Origin: an uncultured Lachnospiraceae bacterium
GTDB taxonomy: Bacteria > Bacillota > Clostridia > Lachnospirales > Lachnospiraceae
DNA: 15,917 bases
Assembly (NCBI GenBank): GCA_910579645.1
Contig: CAJTVK010000102.1
Coordinates: forward strand, 1-15,917
Direction of reading: 5' to 3'
Within the stretch, counting starts at the first letter, position 1, and each line of letters opens with the position of its first letter. Of the stretch, positions 13,356-15,917 are shown in pieces. A program made the position numbers and the translations under genes. A model generated the notes under the pieces. That model made no database searches and was not told the DNA's origin. It was given only the letters and a program-made list of their open reading frames with translations.

Positions 13356-14321
13356 TTAAAAAATTTTTTCCAGCCTCTTATTTTCCCCGGAAAAATAGTA
13401 TACCGAATCGGTCAGCACATCTTCCGGCTCCACTTGGGTTTCGTTGATTTCGCATACCATCTTCCACAAATCACCGCCTTTTTCCCTGCCCTCGTCCGGA
13501 ATAAGGATGACCTCATGGACGGAACTGGGAAGGAGGAAAAAGTCACTGCCGATTATTTCCGCAATTTTTTCCAGCAGGCCGTCATATAATATCACCGCCG
13601 CCCCGAATAATTTCCTTTCATTCCCCAGCACATACATGCAGGATTTATATCCGTTGCCTGCCGGCGGTTCTGCCGTTTCTTCCGCCGCGGCTTCCGTCCG
13701 GCCCCCGGCCCCGGCTTTTCCTTTCCCGGATTTCTGCCGCAAGTCTTCCTCAAAGATTTCCTCCATCATCTCTTCTATGGACAGCAGACGCGGAGGCAGA
13801 AGACGGGGAGTATTGCGCTTTGCGTCCTCATACAGCCTTTCCTTTGAAATATTCCACATTTTTATATGGCTTTCATAAATCGGTATTGTGGCATTCTCCA
13901 TTTCCTCTCCCGGCACCTGGCAGTAAAACACCACCGCCATATCCAGAAACGAAATATAGGGTACCTGCCGCAGCAATTCTTTATTCTTCTCATAGCTAAT
14001 CACTTTACAGACTACCCGTTCCTTCATCTTGGCATAATCCAGAAAAAAGTCCATATTCATGCTCTTCTTTCGTCGGCTTTCTTTATAAATGCGGAAAATC
14101 TCATCCATCACTTCACTGAAAGTTTCTCCTTTCTCATATGCTTCGTGCAGGCCGTTCAGATAAATATTAGGCGAAATATTCATCTCCTTCTCCGAAATCA
14201 TAATGCTGTACAATACGATTCCGTTATTTTTTATGATTCTTTTAATACTTACATCCGCCTCGTGCCCCACATAAATGCACAGGCTTTTTTTCACTTTCCT
14301 GCAAAATTCCATAATTTCCAT
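13356..14321 (-). CDS. DUF5688-type protein of unknown function
   Basis: A 321-residue soluble protein resembling the DUF5688 family found in Lachnospiraceae; the family has no known function and this assignment is from memory of its pattern. The N-terminal half carries ISPNIYLNGLHEAYEKGETFSEV and an RVVCKVISYEKNKELLRQVPYISFLDMAVVFY stretch. The C-terminal part has YVLGNERKLFGAAVILY and SSVHEVILIPDEG. A Gly/Ala/Glu-rich, low-complexity insert (about 206-230) separates them. No signal peptide or membrane segment is evident. AAGGAG lies ten bases before the chosen ATG at 14321. The gene runs into an extremely A/T-rich sequence at its stop (AAAAAATTTTTT-type palindromes at 13345-13370), which may act as a terminator. 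Confidence 0.82.
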   Translation of the reverse strand: MEIMEFCRKVKKSLCIYVGHEADVSIKRIIKNNGIVLYSIMISEKEMNISPNIYLNGLHEAYEKGETFSEVMDEIFRIYKESRRKKSMNMDFFLDYAKMKERVVCKVISYEKNKELLRQVPYISFLDMAVVFYCQVPGEEMENATIPIYESHIKMWNISKERLYEDAKRNTPRLLPPRLLSIEEMMEEIFEEDLRQKSGKGKAGAGGRTEAAAEETAEPPAGNGYKSCMYVLGNERKLFGAAVILYDGLLEKIAEIIGSDFFLLPSSVHEVILIPDEGREKGGDLWKMVCEINETQVEPEDVLTDSVYYFSGENKRLEKIF

Positions 14322-14523
14322 ATATACATTTCTCCTTTTCCCGCCTGCAGGCATATGCCCCGGCTCTCAGGCTTAAGCCGTCCTTCCGTGCCGCCTCCCA
14401 CACTTACCCCGGTTTCCGAATCGGCAGCTTGTTCAGGCCTTTCGCCTCACCGGCAATATGCGCTGTAAGCGCTTTGTTTTTTGCATGATTTTTATTTGCT
14501 TTCTGCTGGATTTCGATTTTGTT

Positions 14524-14556
14524 TCTATTTAATTTCCATGTAATTTCTATGTAATT
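14524..14556. repeat. three 11-bp A/T-rich tandem repeats
   Basis: Three units TCTATTTAATT, TCCATGTAATT and TCTATGTAATT follow one another. An 11-bp period is about one helical turn, so the tract could be intrinsically curved. It lies about 200 bp upstream of the DUF5688-type gene. Confidence 0.65.
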
Positions 14557-14647
14557 CCTCTTCTGCTTATTGCTCTGATATTTGGGATTTATATGGAGAT
14601 TCCTTATACGAAACAGTTTCCGGATGGATGCTTCCGTTAGATGCCCA

Positions 14648-14750
14648 TGTGCAATCGAGTAGGGAAGAGCCATCTTCCCCTGCTCGCCGCGCGCCCCGTG
14701 CGCCGAGCCAGCGGCATATTTCATCGTCGTAGGGCTGTGCATAGAAAAAG
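14648..14750. repeat. dispersed intergenic repeat, copy 2
   Basis: The 45-bp core (14648-14692) aligns with copy 1 at 7183-7226, from TGTGCAAT to GCCGCGC. About 38 extra bases follow (14693-14730), then AGGGCTGTGCATA and AGAAAAAG. On the minus strand the core folds as CGAG-CAG-GGGAAGA-TGGC-TCTTCCC-TA-CTCG, a better hairpin than in copy 1. It abuts the efp terminator. Confidence 0.65.
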
Positions 14751-14777
14751 ACAATAGAAATCAACTTCCATTGTCTT
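14745..14777 (-). terminator. efp intrinsic terminator
   Basis: Minus-strand AAGACAAT (14770-14777) pairs perfectly with ATTGTCTT (14748-14755), extended by GAA/TTC across one mismatch, with TTTTT at the end. It lies 30 bases past the efp stop codon. Confidence 0.8.
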
Positions 14778-14807
14778 ATAAGCTTATCCTATATGAACAG
14801 AAAAAAT

Positions 14808-15365
14808 TTATACCCTTGAAAGATACTCCCCTGATCTGGTATCGATTTTAATGACATCGCCCTGATTAACGAACAAAGGAACATTGACGGTTGCCCCGGT
14901 CTCCACTACGGCAGGTTTCGTTGCTCCGGTTGCCGTATCCCCTTTAAAGCCCGGTTCCGTGTCGGTAATCTCCAGTTCCACAAACAGCGGCGGCTCAATG
15001 GCAAATACATTGCCGTTGTGAGAACATACCTTCACCATTTCATTTTCTTTCACGAATTTGAGCGTATCGCCGACTGCCTCCGAATTGAGTGCAATCTGCT
15101 CATAATTCTCCGTATCCATGAAATTATATAAATCACCGTCCGAATATAAATATTGCATATCTTTTCTGTCAATGCGTGCCTGCGGGCATTTTTCCGTGGG
15201 TCTGAAAGTCTTTTCAACCACGCCGCCGCTCTTGATGTTTTTCAGCTTCGTCCTTACGAATGCCGCGCCTTTGCCCGGCTTCACATGCTGGAACTCAATA
15301 ATCTGGTAAATATTATTATCTAACTCAATAGTAATACCATTTCTGAAATCACCTGCAGAAATCAT
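14808..15365 (-). CDS. efp: translation elongation factor P
   Basis: A 185-residue EF-P, the tRNA-shaped factor that relieves ribosome stalling at consecutive prolines. All three beta-barrel domains are present: the KOW-like N-domain with the loop VKPGKGAAF (Lys32, the residue modified in homologues), the central OB domain (about 66-128), and the C-terminal OB domain with DTEPGFKGDTA and the typical VNVPLFVNQGDVIKIDTRSGEYLSR end. Length is normal. AGGAGG lies eight bases before the start. It follows aroQ by 70 bases, an arrangement common in Firmicutes, where a pepP-like peptidase often sits between the two; none is present here. A/T-rich boxes in the gap (TTGAAA then TATAAA, only 15 bp apart) could be a weak promoter. 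Confidence 0.98.
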   Translation of the reverse strand: MISAGDFRNGITIELDNNIYQIIEFQHVKPGKGAAFVRTKLKNIKSGGVVEKTFRPTEKCPQARIDRKDMQYLYSDGDLYNFMDTENYEQIALNSEAVGDTLKFVKENEMVKVCSHNGNVFAIEPPLFVELEITDTEPGFKGDTATGATKPAVVETGATVNVPLFVNQGDVIKIDTRSGEYLSRV

Positions 15366-15435
15366 AAAATATTCCTCCTAAAATTTTCACGTTATAATTC
15401 TTTTCTAGTTTATACTAAAAAGATTCATTTTTCAA

Positions 15436-15864
15436 CTACTTTTTCAAACAAAAATCAATTGCCTCCAAATAACCTTCCAAACCATGCCCGTAAATCTGTT
15501 TGTCGCAGGCCGGGGCCGTTACGGAAATCTTGCGGAACTCCTCCCTTTGCGTAATGTCCGAAATGTGAATTTCCACTTTGGGCACCGTAATGCTGGCAAG
15601 GGCATCCCGAATGGCATAACTGTAGTGAGTATAGGCACCGGGATTGATGACAATCCCCTCCGTTCCGTCAAAGTAGGATTCCTGAATCCGGTCAATGATG
15701 GCTCCTTCATGATTACTCTGGAACACCTCTATCCGGCTCCCGCACTCCTCCCCTTTCTTTGCAATCAGACGCAGCAGATAATCATAGTCCTCCGTCCCGT
15801 ATATGCTTTTCTCCCGTATTCCCAAAAAATTCAGGTTAGGGCCGTTAATCACCAGCAATTTCAT
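15436..15864 (-). CDS. aroQ: type II 3-dehydroquinate dehydratase
   Basis: A 142-residue type II dehydroquinase, catalysing 3-dehydroquinate to 3-dehydroshikimate in the shikimate pathway, normally as a dodecamer in the cytoplasm. Family motifs are complete: INGPNLNFLGIRE near the N-terminus, IYG with the catalytic Tyr22, QSNHEGAIID (49-58), INPGAYTHYSYAIRDAL (73-89, with the conserved Asn) and VEIHISDITQREEFR (97-111, with the catalytic His). Length is typical. GGAG lies six bases upstream of the ATG. The upstream leader (15865-15917) is A-rich with AAAACAGAAAAT twice; whether another aro gene precedes it lies outside the window. Confidence 0.97.
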   Translation of the reverse strand: MKLLVINGPNLNFLGIREKSIYGTEDYDYLLRLIAKKGEECGSRIEVFQSNHEGAIIDRIQESYFDGTEGIVINPGAYTHYSYAIRDALASITVPKVEIHISDITQREEFRKISVTAPACDKQIYGHGLEGYLEAIDFCLKK

Positions 15865-15917
15865 TCATTTCTCCGCCTTTCTCCTATTTTCTGTTTTTAT
15901 ATTTTATTTTCTGTTTT

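Larger units (their letters stand above)
14322..14807. other. 486-bp intergenic region with repeats, no supported gene
   Basis: An open frame on the minus strand covers much of this gap, but it has a TTG start inside the efp terminator, crosses 11-bp repeats that are not multiples of three, and has no ribosome site. The region contains the efp terminator (14745-14777), dispersed repeat copy 2 (14648-14750) and a helically phased A/T-rich repeat (14524-14556). Confidence 0.6.

Noticed and set aside
14404..14754. A 116-codon minus-strand open frame between efp and the DUF5688-type gene
   Set aside because: It uses a TTG start inside the efp terminator, has no ribosome site, and runs through the dispersed repeat and three 11-bp repeats that do not preserve frame.

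Overview
The window reads as a chromosomal segment of a Lachnospiraceae-type clostridium (Bacillota). The grounds are inference from content: a GdhA-type glutamate dehydrogenase, an aroQ-efp pair, a DUF5688-type protein, AGGAGG-like ribosome binding sites, sigma-A promoters, many intrinsic terminators, and repetitive Gly/Pro/Glu-rich linkers in envelope proteins. Every protein gene I can support, the tRNA and the candidate structured RNA lie on the minus strand, so transcription runs from high to low coordinates.

Reading with transcription: aroQ (15864-15436) and efp (15365-14808) form a probable unit ending in a hairpin terminator. A 486-bp gap follows, holding one copy of a dispersed repeat. 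Next come a DUF5688-type gene (14321-13356), a tRNA-Arg(CCG) bracketed by a perfect 13-bp inverted repeat, a membrane-anchored protein with two SH3 domains (12965-11595), and a non-coding stretch ending at a textbook consensus promoter. That promoter drives a leader made of six 15-bp repeats, which itself encodes a possible 32-residue hydrophobic peptide, ahead of an exported thioredoxin-fold protein (10972-9629).

A 143-residue unknown protein (9399-8968) and gdhA (8654-7320), which has its own promoter and a roughly 167-nt leader, come next. Downstream of gdhA are a terminator, a second copy of the dispersed repeat and a perfect 21-bp dyad. They precede an XRE-type regulator whose C-terminal half is a 15-residue, Cys-containing repeat resembling a beta-solenoid. 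Immediately beyond it is a candidate structured non-coding RNA of about 237 nt with a promoter, nested stems and a terminator.

The last block is a probable SpoIID-like / YihY-like / sensor-kinase operon (5726-1000), followed by a lipoprotein with its own promoter (886-164) and a terminator.

The clearest functional themes are cell-envelope biology (SpoIID-like protein, YihY-like protein, sensor kinase, lipoprotein, SH3 protein, exported thioredoxin fold) and housekeeping metabolism and translation (gdhA, aroQ, efp, tRNA-Arg). The most unusual elements are the structured RNA, the repeat leader, the regulator-solenoid fusion, the inverted repeat around the tRNA and the dispersed element next to two terminators. 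No mobile element, CRISPR array or phage gene was recognised.
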